Source: Rutstroemia sp. NJR-2017a BVV2
Lineage: Eukaryota > Ascomycota > Leotiomycetes > Helotiales > Rutstroemiaceae
Direction of reading: 5' to 3'
Assembly: GCA_002946415.1 (NCBI GenBank)
Contig: NJPS01000029.1
Span: forward strand, 1 to 64,000
DNA: 64,000 nt
Shown here piece after piece: positions 49,830 to 61,872 of this stretch (positions are counted from its first letter, which is position 1; each line of letters starts with the position of its first letter). The notes under the pieces were generated by a model. The model was not told where the DNA came from. It saw nothing but the letters and a program-made list of their open reading frames with translations, and did no database searches. The translations under genes were made by a program, and so were the position numbers.

Positions 49830-50705
49830 TTGTATAGGAAAATTAAGGTATAATCTATCTGGAGATATAAATAGTATTATATTATAATACTGTTTTAGAA
49901 TTAGATTTTTCTTTATATACTATAGATCAGATAGTTATATAATTAATATATTCCGAATCCCTAAACCAAGGTAAGTATTATAATATAGATTATATAGAGT
50001 TTAACCCAAAATTGAAGATCGATGAATTTTGATAGAGTTCTATACCAAAATATGAAATATTATTGATATAAGCTATATATATTAGTTTCTTTTATATAAA
50101 AGTAAGTTCTTCTACCAAATTAACCTCTACTATTATTATTACTATATTTTTATTACTATTCAATCTATTTCAATATTATATATTTCAAGATTATCTATTA
50201 CTTATTACTTATTACTTATCAATCTATTATTACTATAGTCTAACTTATTCCCCAAGTATTAAGCTATTTGATTATTATAAATCCTATATTCAATATAATT
50301 ATTTATATCTTATATCAATTCATTCTTATCCTAAATACTATTGTTCGATATTTGTAGGATCAGTATTAAGCTAAGTACGAAAAACGCAAGTAAATAGAAA
50401 AGTATATTACTAAGTTTCTATTTATATATAATTATCTATCTATTAAATTACTCTAAGAGAATTTAGTTTTATAATCTATCATTTTAGTAATAGATGGATT
50501 CTAATATTACAAATATATATTTAAGAGTTAGAATTGTAAGATTATGAAAATATATAGAAATAAGAAATATAAAAAGAAATAAATAACCGATCAAGAATTA
50601 TTTCGTATAGTTAGATTATAATTATAGTTTAGTAAGAAGAAAGCCCAATATTAAGTAATAGATAAAACCAAAGAATAATAGTAAATATATCAAGTCTATT
50701 ACAAG
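49830..50705. repeat. two-block repeat (B then A), permuted relative to 26610-27471
   Basis: Block B' is about 49830-50195 and block A' about 50330-50705; see the partner copy. Between them is ACTTATTACTTATTACTTAT simple sequence. The minus-strand open frame at 50622-50873 is low complexity and treated as chance. Confidence 0.5.
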
Positions 50706-51290
50706 TAGATCTAGAATATAAAAGAAGAGATTCCTAATAACAAAGATAATAATTTCTATCTTTAGGATACTATTAATAATAATAATATTCACGATAGTAC
50801 AATAGATAAGATAGACGATAATAAGATTATATAAAAGATTAAATAGTAAAAAGCCGATATCTAGAAATAACAATTAGAATTATTAACTAAGATTTTTATA
50901 TCCAAGATTGATCTATAGTTAAAATATATCTAGTAGAATACTATATTAACAATTATAATATAATTTGGTAGATATATTTCATTTTATCTAGATACTAGAT
51001 CTTAGGAAACCTTAATTGATCTAATTATTATAAATATAGAAAAGGATTTTGAATCGATATTTGGATATATTGGATAAAATTAATTACTATAATATATTGA
51101 AATAGTAGATATTACTATAGAATAAAGCAACTAATCAATATCTATTTGAATTACTCTAGAATACTCAAAAAACTATTAACAAGTATAATAGATATTTTGA
51201 AGGGTTTATTTGTTATATAATATAGATTATCTCGATAGATGATTGAAAGGAAGCTATAGATAAATAATATAATTTTATTTATATTTATCA
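50706..51290. other. unassigned RIP tract
   Basis: Plus-strand coding-like texture with scattered TAGs (SRYLLDTRS-like block near 50985-51005, possibly an aspartic-protease-type region, very uncertain). No named domain. Confidence 0.3.
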
Positions 51291-51299
51291 ATTAGGATT

Positions 51300-51487
51300 T
51301 CAAGCAAAAGAGAAGGATATAAGAAAGATATAAGAAGGATATAGAAAGGATATAAAAAGAAAATAACAAGAAAAGAGAAAGAAAATAGCAAGAAAATAGC
51401 AAGAAAATAGTAAGAAAATAGCAAGAAAATAGTAAAAAAATAATAAGAAAATAGCAAGAAAATAGTAAGAAAATAGAAAGAAAATTA
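51300..51487 (+). repeat. 12-bp minisatellite (AGCAAGAAAATA type)
   Basis: About ten tandem units, AGCAAGAAAATA with variants AGTAAGAAAATA and AGAAAGAAAAT, run from about 51375 to 51487. They are preceded by GATATAAGAAAG-type units from 51316. They give the hydrophobic minus-strand open frames here, which are artefacts. Confidence 0.75.
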
Positions 51488-51569
51488 AATAAAGATCAGA
51501 AGATATCAAACAAAGATCCTATAATATTTAGAAAGTATATAATTGAGTTAGAGTTCCTATTATCCTAAG

Positions 51570-51615
51570 TTGGGGTTAGAGTTAGTATCGATATTGGGGT
51601 TAGAGTTATAGAATA
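51570..51615 (+). repeat. two telomere-like GGGGTTAGAGTTA motifs
   Basis: TTGGGGTTAGAGTTAG and TTGGGGTTAGAGTTAT lie about 24 bp apart. They resemble decayed TTAGGG arrays just upstream of the second helicase fossil. Could equally be chance. Confidence 0.3.
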
Positions 51616-51699
51616 ATTAGAATTAGCTAGGCCCGAAAGATATCGAGATTAATTGGTATATAGAAACGAATATCAAATATACCGAGGGATAATGGAGAT

Positions 51700-54600
51700 A
51701 TATCTGTTATATTTAGCAGAAGTTGGATAATAACTATTTATTTACCGAGAATAAGTATAAAGATAAAAATAATAAAAACAATAAAAACAACAATAGTAAT
51801 CGGAATAATAATAGTAGTCAAAGCAATAATCGCGATATAGTATTAACCAATATATTGATATATTTATATCAGTTGATTATTATACAAGATACCAATCAGA
51901 TCAGGTTATATAATTCTATTATAATATATTATTTAGCAATATATAGGTTCGACCCCGAAACCCAATTGTTCTAAGTTATATTTTTTTATATCTCTATTTT
52001 GGCTAGTATATTATAGATCAACTAGATAATTATATTGGAGATTACTATCTTATTATAGTTATAATCTATATTACGATTAGAGAATAAGGATAAGATAGTA
52101 TCTATATCCAATTATATCTATATAATCTGCTAGTAGTATTTATATAAAAGGTTATTTTCGCCAATATTAAGTATTTTGATAGAGTTGGTTATAAGGAAGT
52201 AGTTCAACAAATAGTATTAATTACTATCTAATATCTATTAATCGACCGATAAATAGATAATTTATTATTTGGAATAATCTATATTATTGATCTAGATCGC
52301 GATTATATACTAGTAGTTGATTGATAAGTTATATATAATAATATAGTTATTAATATTTGATATACTTATCTTTGCTATCAATTTATATAAGATTGTAGAT
52401 AATATAATATAGAGTTAAATATTCCAGTAATAGAGATTTAGTTTCATCGATTATATTACTAACCAGATACAGATATAGAACAATTAGTAGTATTTATATA
52501 AGTAGATATAGAAGGATAAAGGATAATAAACGATATTTATATAGAAACCCAACTATATAAATCGGGTATAAGTTAAAAGATAGTTAAAGATATATTTGAA
52601 TACCAAGTAGGAGTTTTTGTAGATATTAATAATATATATATATATTACTAAAAGATAATCTATATATAAACCAAAGTTAGGATTGATCAAGATATATAAT
52701 AGTATATATTCGGTCTATAATATTTATATAATCAACAAACAAATATATTTTTTGACTATATATAATAAGGTATATATATAGTAGAGGAATATCGAGTATA
52801 TTATATAATATATACTGGATACTATAAATCAGATTGTAGCCTAGTATTTGATCCGGATACAGCTATTTATATAAATATTAGATCGATAGGAGAGCAAATA
52901 TTTGTTTATAGATAAATAGGAATTATAAGTAGAGAAATAGTTAAGTCAGATATTAGGCCCGATTATATAGTAGATATTGGAGATATAGTTGATAATATCG
53001 AGGTAGTAGTATATAGCTATTGGGATTACTATATAGAAGTTGATATAGACGAGTAAGATATAGAAGATAGAGATAAAAGAAGGTAAAGATAGTAAAAAGG
53101 AGTTTACTAAAGGGGATAATATAGAGGAGTTGGAGGTAGATATATTTCGCTATATAATAGTATAATAAACTAGATATAGATAATAGATAGCCTAGATATA
53201 TTATACTATCGATAGAGCATTTTTGTATCGATTAGGGCCCGAGTTGGTATCGGTATATAAACAAATATCGATTATATAGTATATATTATTTAAGTTGGAT
53301 AAGATACTAAATAAGAGGAGAGATAAGAATAGAGATGAGATACCGAATAAAGAAGTAATAAAGGGAAAGAGATTAAAAAAGAGATCAAAGGAAAGAGAGA
53401 GATTAAAAAAAAGGGAAAAGTTAAGGGAAAAAGAGAAATCAAAGAAAAGATCGAGGGAAAAGTCAAAGAATAGAAAAGGGAATAAGAAGATAGATAAAGA
53501 ATAAATAAAGGAAAAAGTATAAGATAAAGGGTTGAAAGAGGAGAAAAGTTAAAGAATATATATTAGTTATTATTATTATATTAGTTAAAGGTTGGGAGTT
53601 ATCTATCTAATTAAATACAAATAATAAGTTATATCGAATTCGATATTGATTAGATTATAATATATTTACTATAATCTATATATATAACCCTGATCCGAGA
53701 AACAGATTATAATATTGGAGTTAGTATATTATCTATTATCTATATAGTTATTAGTTATTATATTATCTACTAATAGTAATAAGTCGGTATTGTTTTTTCT
53801 ATAGTAGTAGTAACCTAATAGTAGATAGTTATCGTTATAGTACTATTTGCAATATTAGTAAATAATATTATCGAATATAGATAAAAGGTTAGATTGAATT
53901 ATAAAGAGTAGATTAGAAAGATATCTGGATATAAGTTGTACTAGTTGATTATAATCAATATAAATTAGACTATATAAAAGAAGTTTTTGTATTATATAAA
54001 GAAGTTAGAGTTAGAGAAGTAATTGGTCTATATATTTTTTAATAAGTATTATATTATATATACCGATATATTATATCAAGAACGATTACGAATATTATAG
54101 ATATTACGATATTTAGATTATCTATTTACTATATTGATTGCTATATTGATAGTTCCATTAGAGGCTATATTAAAAGAGTAATTATATATTGATAATATAT
54201 ATATATTTCGGCAGAATATAATTTATAAGACAATTCGGTATCAGGTATATAATAGTAAGAACAAGGTATTATCAGAAGTTATGATTCGATAAATAGGTAT
54301 AACAATATTAGGAATTAAATAATATAAGGTAATTTATATATAGAGTTATACTATAGAAGAGATAATCAATAATAAAGTAAGATATCTATTTTATTGTATA
54401 TAGGCTAAAGATAAAGAAGTAGTATTATAGATATAGATATAGAAAGCTAAGGAATAGATTATAGTAACTAAAGTATTAAGTACCGAGATTAATATCAAGA
54501 GGATTATTATAGTAATATATATTAGTCGGCTATATAAGTTAATCAGTTTCGTATAGTAATCGGGATATAGAAGACAGAATAGTAAAATAAGTAAATCGAT

Positions 54601-55770
54601 TATTATTATATAGATAGAGAATAGCTAAGGATATCGATAATAGGAGATAATAAGTAAGTATTTGATAAAACAGATTGATAAAGATATAATAATAGAATAT
54701 ATTTAGAGTCCGGGATATCAATAGATAGTATTGAGATAGTATATAGATAGATTGGAGGAAGATAAAGTAGGGAATAAAAAAGAAGATCAGATAAGTTATT
54801 ATATAATTGATAGGATATTATATAATTGGTATAAGGTGATAAGTTATATATAGGCCGATAAAGGTCCGATTGGAGGAGAAATAGGAGTACTAGCTAATAG
54901 AGTATTGATAAGAGAAAAAGCAAGCAAAGTAGAATTACCTATCAGTAGGGAAATAACAAGAGAAAGAGAAATAAAACTACTAATTATAAAAAAAGCAATC
55001 TATAAAGTTACCAAAGCTACTATAATCTAGTATCGATTACAGATTATAAAAGTATAATAGGAGGAGATAATAGAGGTAATAAAGAAGTTACAGAGAAGTT
55101 ATATATATTATAAGTTGATTTATAATAAGATCGATATAGATTATAGACTTTATAGATATTAGGAATATATAATCACTACTATAACTGGATATCTATATAA
55201 GCAATATCAGGGATAGCGGAATAGGATCGATTTAGAGATATATCAGTATTATTAGATATATAGATTATTATAGCAGATATATCAATGATTGGAAGATAAT
55301 AGGTAGTATAAGTATCTGGAGATTATATTATTTAGTATTTATATATTGTATCAGCAAAGGTATTTGAAGGAGATAGTATATATAATAGAGTTTTGTAAAG
55401 AGATAGAAAGACTAGAGATATAAGAATAGTTGAAAGAGATTTGCAAAGGGTTTGGAGTAAAGTAGAAAAGCTAATAGATAGCGATATAGTACAAAATATA
55501 TCGTATATATAACGAGATAAAGCAGAAATAGAATATAGAGTAAAAGTAAGATAAGATCGATTTTATATAATCGTTTAGATAATATACTATATAATATTTT
55601 TGTAATATAGATAGATATAAAAGAATTGTAGAATTATTAGTAGTCGAATTAGAATAGAATAGATATAATATAATAATATAGGATTTGTATAAATAAGATT
55701 AATAGAAATTATATAATATATAAACGAAAAATAGAGATTTATATAGTATGATATTAGAGTTAAAGTTATA
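51700..55770 (+). mobile_element. second RecQ-like helicase element, different lineage, RIP-killed
   Basis: A plus-strand frame can be followed for about 4 kb through TAG codons. The N-terminal part (51723-51974 is still open) is Asn-rich. About 53295-53504 is a Lys/Arg/Glu-rich basic segment, still open. The helicase C-terminal lobe is at about 54380-54610: QIIVTKVLSTEINI where RecQ-like proteins have WIVATSALGTGVDI, then HVDRPYG-like ISRLYKL, then motif VI SGYRRQNSKISKSII at about 54559-54605 (SGRGGRNGEVSxSII type). It differs clearly from the motif VI of copy B1. The Lys/Glu-rich tail ends near 55770. The match to telomere-linked helicases is from memory of the family; non-functional. Confidence 0.6.
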
Positions 55771-56318
55771 TTAATAATAAAACCAAAGAAATCATAGATA
55801 AAAATAAAAATAAAAATAAAAAATTAATAAATAAGATATATAAAACAATAAAAGTAATTATCATTTAAGAACAAAATTGTTTTGTACAATATCAGAAGAA
55901 AAAATAAATTAGAAAAATCAAGATTATAAAATAAGAAAAATAAAGTTATAAATATAATAATAAGAAGAAAAATATAAATATATATATATAAAATTTATAT
56001 AGGATTATATAATATATAATATGGAATTTATTATATAGAAAATAGAATAGATAAAATATATAAAAAGGAAATATTTGAGAGAGATTAAAATTAGAAGAAA
56101 GTTATCGTTTGTTTATCAATATAAAAACAATTATTAATAATAAAATATAAATAGAAAATTATAAAATAAGAGAGTTAAGAGAAAGATATAAATATATATT
56201 ATAAAGAATAAAGTATTATAAGAAATAATATAATAATAGAAAGATTATAAATATAAAGAAATAAAAAATCAGAGAAAAGTAAATTATAATAGAAAATACA
56301 GAAATAATTATTAGATTC
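55771..56318. other. A-rich RIP tract
   Basis: Very A-rich on the plus strand (AAAATAAAAATAAAAATAAA near 55800), and similar in texture to the Lys/Glu-rich 3' part of B1 (40480-41080). Possibly the 3' end of a helicase repeat. No other feature. Confidence 0.4.
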
Positions 56319-57830
56319 TAACTATAATTATATAACAGACTTGGGGTCAAGTCTATTTATTTCCTATATAAATTTTTAATATTGATTTACTAAAAGGATT
56401 AAGTCTATTTAGATCAAGTCCATTTATTAGAGTTAGGTATTCCCAGACTCAGATAAGAATCAAATTCGAATATGAATTAAAGTCGATCGATACGATACTA
56501 ATACTATCGAGTTTTTCCCCAAAATCCTATAAAAAGATAAGTTATATAACAAGATAGTTATTATTATCGATTTTTGATAAGATAAGCCTATATACAGACT
56601 ATATTATCTATATAGGGATCCTATCTACTTATATATAAGCCAAGTTACAAGAAGTATAAACCTTATCTAGCTAAATATTTATCCTAAGTATCTAGTAAGA
56701 TACAAAAGTATAAATAAATCAAATCGGAAATATCTACTAGTTATTATAATATATAGATTTATAGTATAAATATAGAATATATTTAAACCAACTATTGCAA
56801 TATATAGATTCAAAGTATGAATATAGAATATATTTAAACAATAAAACCTATATAGAATAATTCAAGAAATATAAGAAATTTTATATATTTCAAGTTTAAA
56901 AGTAAAAACCATTTAATATATCTAATACTATAGAACCGTTTGTTTATTTTCCGATATAAAGAGTTATTATATATTTGATATATAAGTATACTATATTGCC
57001 TAGTTATATCGATATCTATTTGAAAAACAAACAGAAATATCGGATAGTAAAAAGTAATCGAAAACAGATTATAAAAGCTATCCAAATTATTCGAGGATTG
57101 AAAACCAAGATAACAGAGTTGAACTATTTAGTATTTCCTCTAATAAGTAACTTCCTTATCTTTATATTATAATAGATCTAGACTAATAGATTAAGATATC
57201 AATTATATAACAAATATAGTAACCTATATCTATATATTATATATTAAGTTCGAAAAATCCAAGAATATTATCGTTAAATATACTAATAAGAGAATCTACA
57301 AAAGAAAAGCTAACTAAAGATAAAGAGAGATATATTAGTTCTATAGAGAAACAAAGTTTATTACTAATATTTTTTTATATATAGACTAGATACCTAGTAT
57401 TTCGAGGTTCAAGTAGTAAGATCTTATCCCGTTATAATATCCGGAGATATCGATTTGGAGGCTATTAAGAAATGATTAAACTAGGAGATATAATAAATCG
57501 AAGAAGAAACTTATTACTAGATTATCGAACTAGAGAAATCCTAAGAACCTAATCTATAGTTATATCAAGTAGAATAGATTGAATATTTAGGTATATTGGA
57601 TTAGAAGAAATTATAAATATTGATTACTTTAGTAAAAGATAACAAGCCCAAGTTGGAAGTATTATATAAAGTATTTAATTGGTTGATTCAAGATATATAA
57701 TATCATTATATTTGACTAGTAGTAAGATTGGAGATATTATTTGAAGTAAATCGAAAGAAGGTAGATAAAGATATCCAGATACTATTTGATAATTAGATAG
57801 ATATCACTACTATTTTATAGTCTAGTAAGT
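56319..57830 (+). mobile_element. RecQ-like helicase repeat, copy B3, 5' fragment
   Basis: A leader unit (56319-57424, with a diverged first 100 bp containing GACTTGGGGTCAAGTC), then about 400 bp of the coding start, colinear with B1/B2/B4. It breaks near 57830, after ATCACTACTATTTTATAGT, and is truncated before the 12-bp array. Confidence 0.65.
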
Positions 57831-58300
57831 AAAAAGCAGATTGAGATTTCGGGCAGGTTCATTCAAAATATAATACGATAATACTAAATCTTGTTATTTT
57901 TGTTAACTAACTATCAAACTATTATCTAATTATTATCTAATTATCTTCTAATCGCTTTCAATTAATTGATTAATTATATATAGCTCAGTACCAATTTGCG
58001 ACCGAGTTATATTAACCTCATCTAAAAAGGTAAACTATTTCATTATATAATTCCTCCTATCTCAAATCAGATTTAGTAAGCAAAATATAAGTTATATCTC
58101 AAAAAGGTAAAGTATTTTATTATGTAATTACTATATAATTACCAAATAATTATCATTACCTTATTGATGATTTGTTATTTACTTCTTATTATTTATCTTT
58201 TATATTATTGATATTTCTTCAGATATTTATCAATAAATACCTTAATTCTTTATTCTCTTTCTTCTATAATTATATCTCGATCTAGACTCTCGTCAGAAAA
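57831..58300. other. RIP tract, junction region
   Basis: From GTCTAGTAAGTAAAAAGC the sequence no longer matches the helicase copies. A/T-rich, with a short direct repeat AAAAGGTAAA.TATTT(C/T)ATTAT at about 58026 and 58104. It may hold an LTR or leader of the element that follows. Confidence 0.35.
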
Positions 58301-61300
58301 GCAATAATATCGTAATAATATATAATTAGCTTGCTAGTATAATGAGATTTCTATAACAAATAGCTCTAGTTCTATTCCTAATTCAACTTCATTTCATCCT
58401 TTTGTTTATATTCAATCAAGTCTAGCTAGAACTATAGAAGAAGATCTATAGAGAATCGAAAGCTTAGAACTATCTACTACTTCTATATCTTATTCTACTC
58501 CCGATAATAAGGAGATACCAGATCTCTCGGTATTAACTATTTATAATTTAGCTACTATTTCGATACCTACTCAAGAATATATTATACCTGATTCGCTACC
58601 TACTCGAGATTATATTATATCTAATTCGGTATCTATTCGAGAATATATTATACCTGATTCGAATAGTAGTTCTATATCTACTATAGATAACTTATTTATA
58701 GATTCTCTTCTAAATAATATCGGAATACTCGATATACCTAGTTTTAATCTCGATAATTACCTTATTGATAGCAACGGAGGTATAGAAAAGTAGGAAGTTA
58801 GTAGATAGATATCTATAGCTAGATCAACAAATAGTAGATAGCTTTTTATAGATAATATAGAATCTAATATATAACAATTAGTAGATAAAGATAAAGATAG
58901 TAGATCTAACTCTATAGATAGAAAAAAGAATAGTAGATCTGGTTTTACAAATGAAAAAGAAGATAGTCGATAAAATTAGGATAATAAAGAAGAAAATAAG
59001 TTCTTATTATCAATTATCGAAGAAGATAATTACTTTATATCTTTCAGCAATATAGAGGATAACGAAAGTTAGTTAAATAATAAACAAAGTACTAGCAATA
59101 CTAGAAGAGAAAACCAAATTGAAACTCAGTTATAGCAAGAAATTTCAGTATCAAACAAGCCCGAAGTGGATTTAGCTAAAGAGTTATATAATCATTTATT
59201 TCAATTTAATAGCTATTATTTAGACAAATATTTAAAGCAATATCGCTAATATTCCGATAGTATATTAGTACCAAATCGCGAGTGATATCTCAACTTACCT
59301 AACTATATAAAATAGTTGAAGAAATCCAATATTCCAATAGTTATATATCAATCAGACTTTTTTATTAAAGCTAAACAAGAAAGTTCTTCTATACTAGATT
59401 AGTCAAAATATTTTGATAGATATAATATCGATTTACTAGCAAATTGCGAAGAAGTTACTAGTGATAACTAGGTTATTCAAGATAAATATACTTTGTATAT
59501 ATATATTAGATACTCTCAAAGTAAAGCTAGTATATCAGTGGTTTACTTCGATATCGATAGTTTTCTAGGATTTACTTAAAGTCTTACTATTACCTACTAG
59601 GAGATAGATATCAATCTTTTTCCTCGTTTCTATACAAATATTCGAACTGATCTTTATTTTTATACTAAGATCTTTTATAATTTTGGAAAAGGCGAAAAAG
59701 TAATTAGAGTTAAGTTATAGAAGGTTCTATATTACTATCTTGGTCGGATATTAGGTTATGAAGATATTAGTTTTTATATCTTCTTTCCTTGGATATATAA
59801 GTCTGATAAGCCAATGAATTTCCCTGGAAAAGGTAGTAATCAGTTATATTATCTCTTGCAAATCTGGATCAATTCGATTCTACTTCCTAGCATTTTTCGT
59901 TATATACTACTAATAAGTTGCTAGTATCTACTTTATTCTTAGAATTATACTCGAATAAAAATACAAGTCTATTATAGAGAGCGATCTATATATACTAGTA
60001 CTGATAAGATAGAAGATCAGGTACTATCACTTTATTATTCTCTATATCTACAAAGCTTTACTACTATCTAGTAGGAGATTGAACAACGATTAACTAAGTC
60101 TGAATATATAATTTATCATAAAGCAAAACTATTCTTTTCTAGCAAAAATACCAAACTTTGATTTTCTTATAGTACTCTATCCGAAGTTTGGGAAGTATTT
60201 GAAAGATCTCTAATAGCTATATTTGACCTAATATATATTAATCATAATAATATCTAGTTAGATCTAAGTAAGGAAGTAACTGTTATCGACTATATATTAT
60301 ATAGCTAACAAATCGATAACAATCTGTTACTTATTACCTATCTGTTAAAGACCTGCTATTTGGAGTCTTATTCTTGATAAGCCAAGTATAAAGAGTTAGA
60401 TCGATATATTGTTTCTACTCTCTATTCTTCAGCTATATTACAAGATATAAATAATTTAGTATTAGATATATCTCCATTATCCCGCTATCGATAAGAGGGT
60501 TGGGTTTATAATCAAGTTTATAATAGCTTTAAAGCATTTTTCGATATAACCTAAATAAAGCCTTTTAGTAATCCTTATTTAAGATAATTAGTATAAGATT
60601 TAAAAATAAAACAGATACTTCAATAATAAGGTTAAACAAGGCTAGTTACAGACTCTATATTATATAAGAGCTATTTAGCTAGTAAAGAGTAAGTAAAGTA
60701 CTCGATTATAGAAGAATAATAGCTTTCGATTAGTATTCGAGAGAAGAATCAAGTTATATTTGCTTTTATAGATTAAATACGAATTTCAGTAGAGAATATA
60801 GGTATTTAGGTCCAAGTTTATAATATTACCTATCACAATTCCTAGTATATATACTTGTTGTATACAATTACCTATATAAAATATCTATTATAGAATATGA
60901 ACAAATTTATAATAGCTTTCGAGTAGATATTGAGTTTAGAAATAAAGACTCAAATAGATTACGAATATTATAAGCTGATAATTATATTACTATAAGTATT
61001 ACTATTTGCTTTTGATTCGGGATCTATTATATAGTAGAACGATCTTTGGAAAGAAAAGTTTCAATAACAAAAAGAAAGATTTGAAGTATTCGGAATAGAG
61101 TTACAAACTATATAAGCTAAGTTCGGATATATATAGTTCAATCCTCGAATCGACTAGAAATCGATGATATTTCGCTTTCAATTCACCAACCAAATAGTAT
61201 TTAGTAGTAGTATACTTCGTATAAATTACTAGAAGAACTTCTTGTAAATTGGAGAAGTTAAGGATAATTATATATATATAGAAACTACTAGCTGATAGCT

Positions 61301-61872
61301 AGTATAATATAGTGAAGACGAAGATTACTAGTATATAATAATCGAATATATTTATCTAATAATAATATATATATTCTATAAAGAAGTTTGGAATTACTTC
61401 AAGTTAGGATTTCGAGAAGACTACTATAAAGAAACTATTTGAGGTATTATTCCTATCTATTATACTGAGATAGAATATCTATTAACTGCTGAAACAATGA
61501 AGAGTTTCTATATAGTTGATACTGGTTAGATAACGATTCGATCAATTAAAGCTTTTGTTTCACTTATTTGGGACTTCTTAGATTACTAGGATAACAACTA
61601 TCAATAATAGGATAATATTCCTTTTTGTATTCTCTTTCATCGGGTTAGTAAACAGTTTCAATAATAGAGTAAAACTGATATAGCAAAACAATTTCGAGAG
61701 TAGTTCAAAAGATATTTTATCGCAACTATCTAGTTTATACCTTATCCACAATATAGTAAATTCTTTCAGAAAAATCAGAAAAAATATACTATAATAATAG
61801 AGGTTTATTATTTATAATTGGTTAACTTATTAGTGAAAAACCAATAAGATATTAAGTATAATATATAATAGC
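58301..61872 (+). pseudogene. unassigned 3.5-kb reading-frame fossil
   Basis: A plus-strand frame can be followed by reading TAG as former Gln or Trp; the text is clearly non-random. Examples are SFLGYISPISQ-like stretches near 59790, VWEVFERSLIAIFDLIYIN at about 60187-60245 followed by LDLSKEVTVID, and LLTAETMKSFYIVDTG at about 61471-61520. The central block reminds me of a large, repeated fungal protein of unknown function, but I cannot name it. It lies between helicase copies B3 and B4 and probably belongs to another mobile element. Near the start is a 33-bp repeat. Confidence 0.4.
58563..58660 (+). repeat. three tandem 33-bp repeats
   Basis: Units of the type TACCTACTCAAGAATATATT followed by ATACCTGATTCG occur three times with C/T differences. 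They would encode an 11-residue repeat in the fossil frame. Confidence 0.75.

Noticed and set aside
51275..51509. Minus-strand membrane-protein-like open frames
   Set aside because: Reverse complement of a 12-bp minisatellite.
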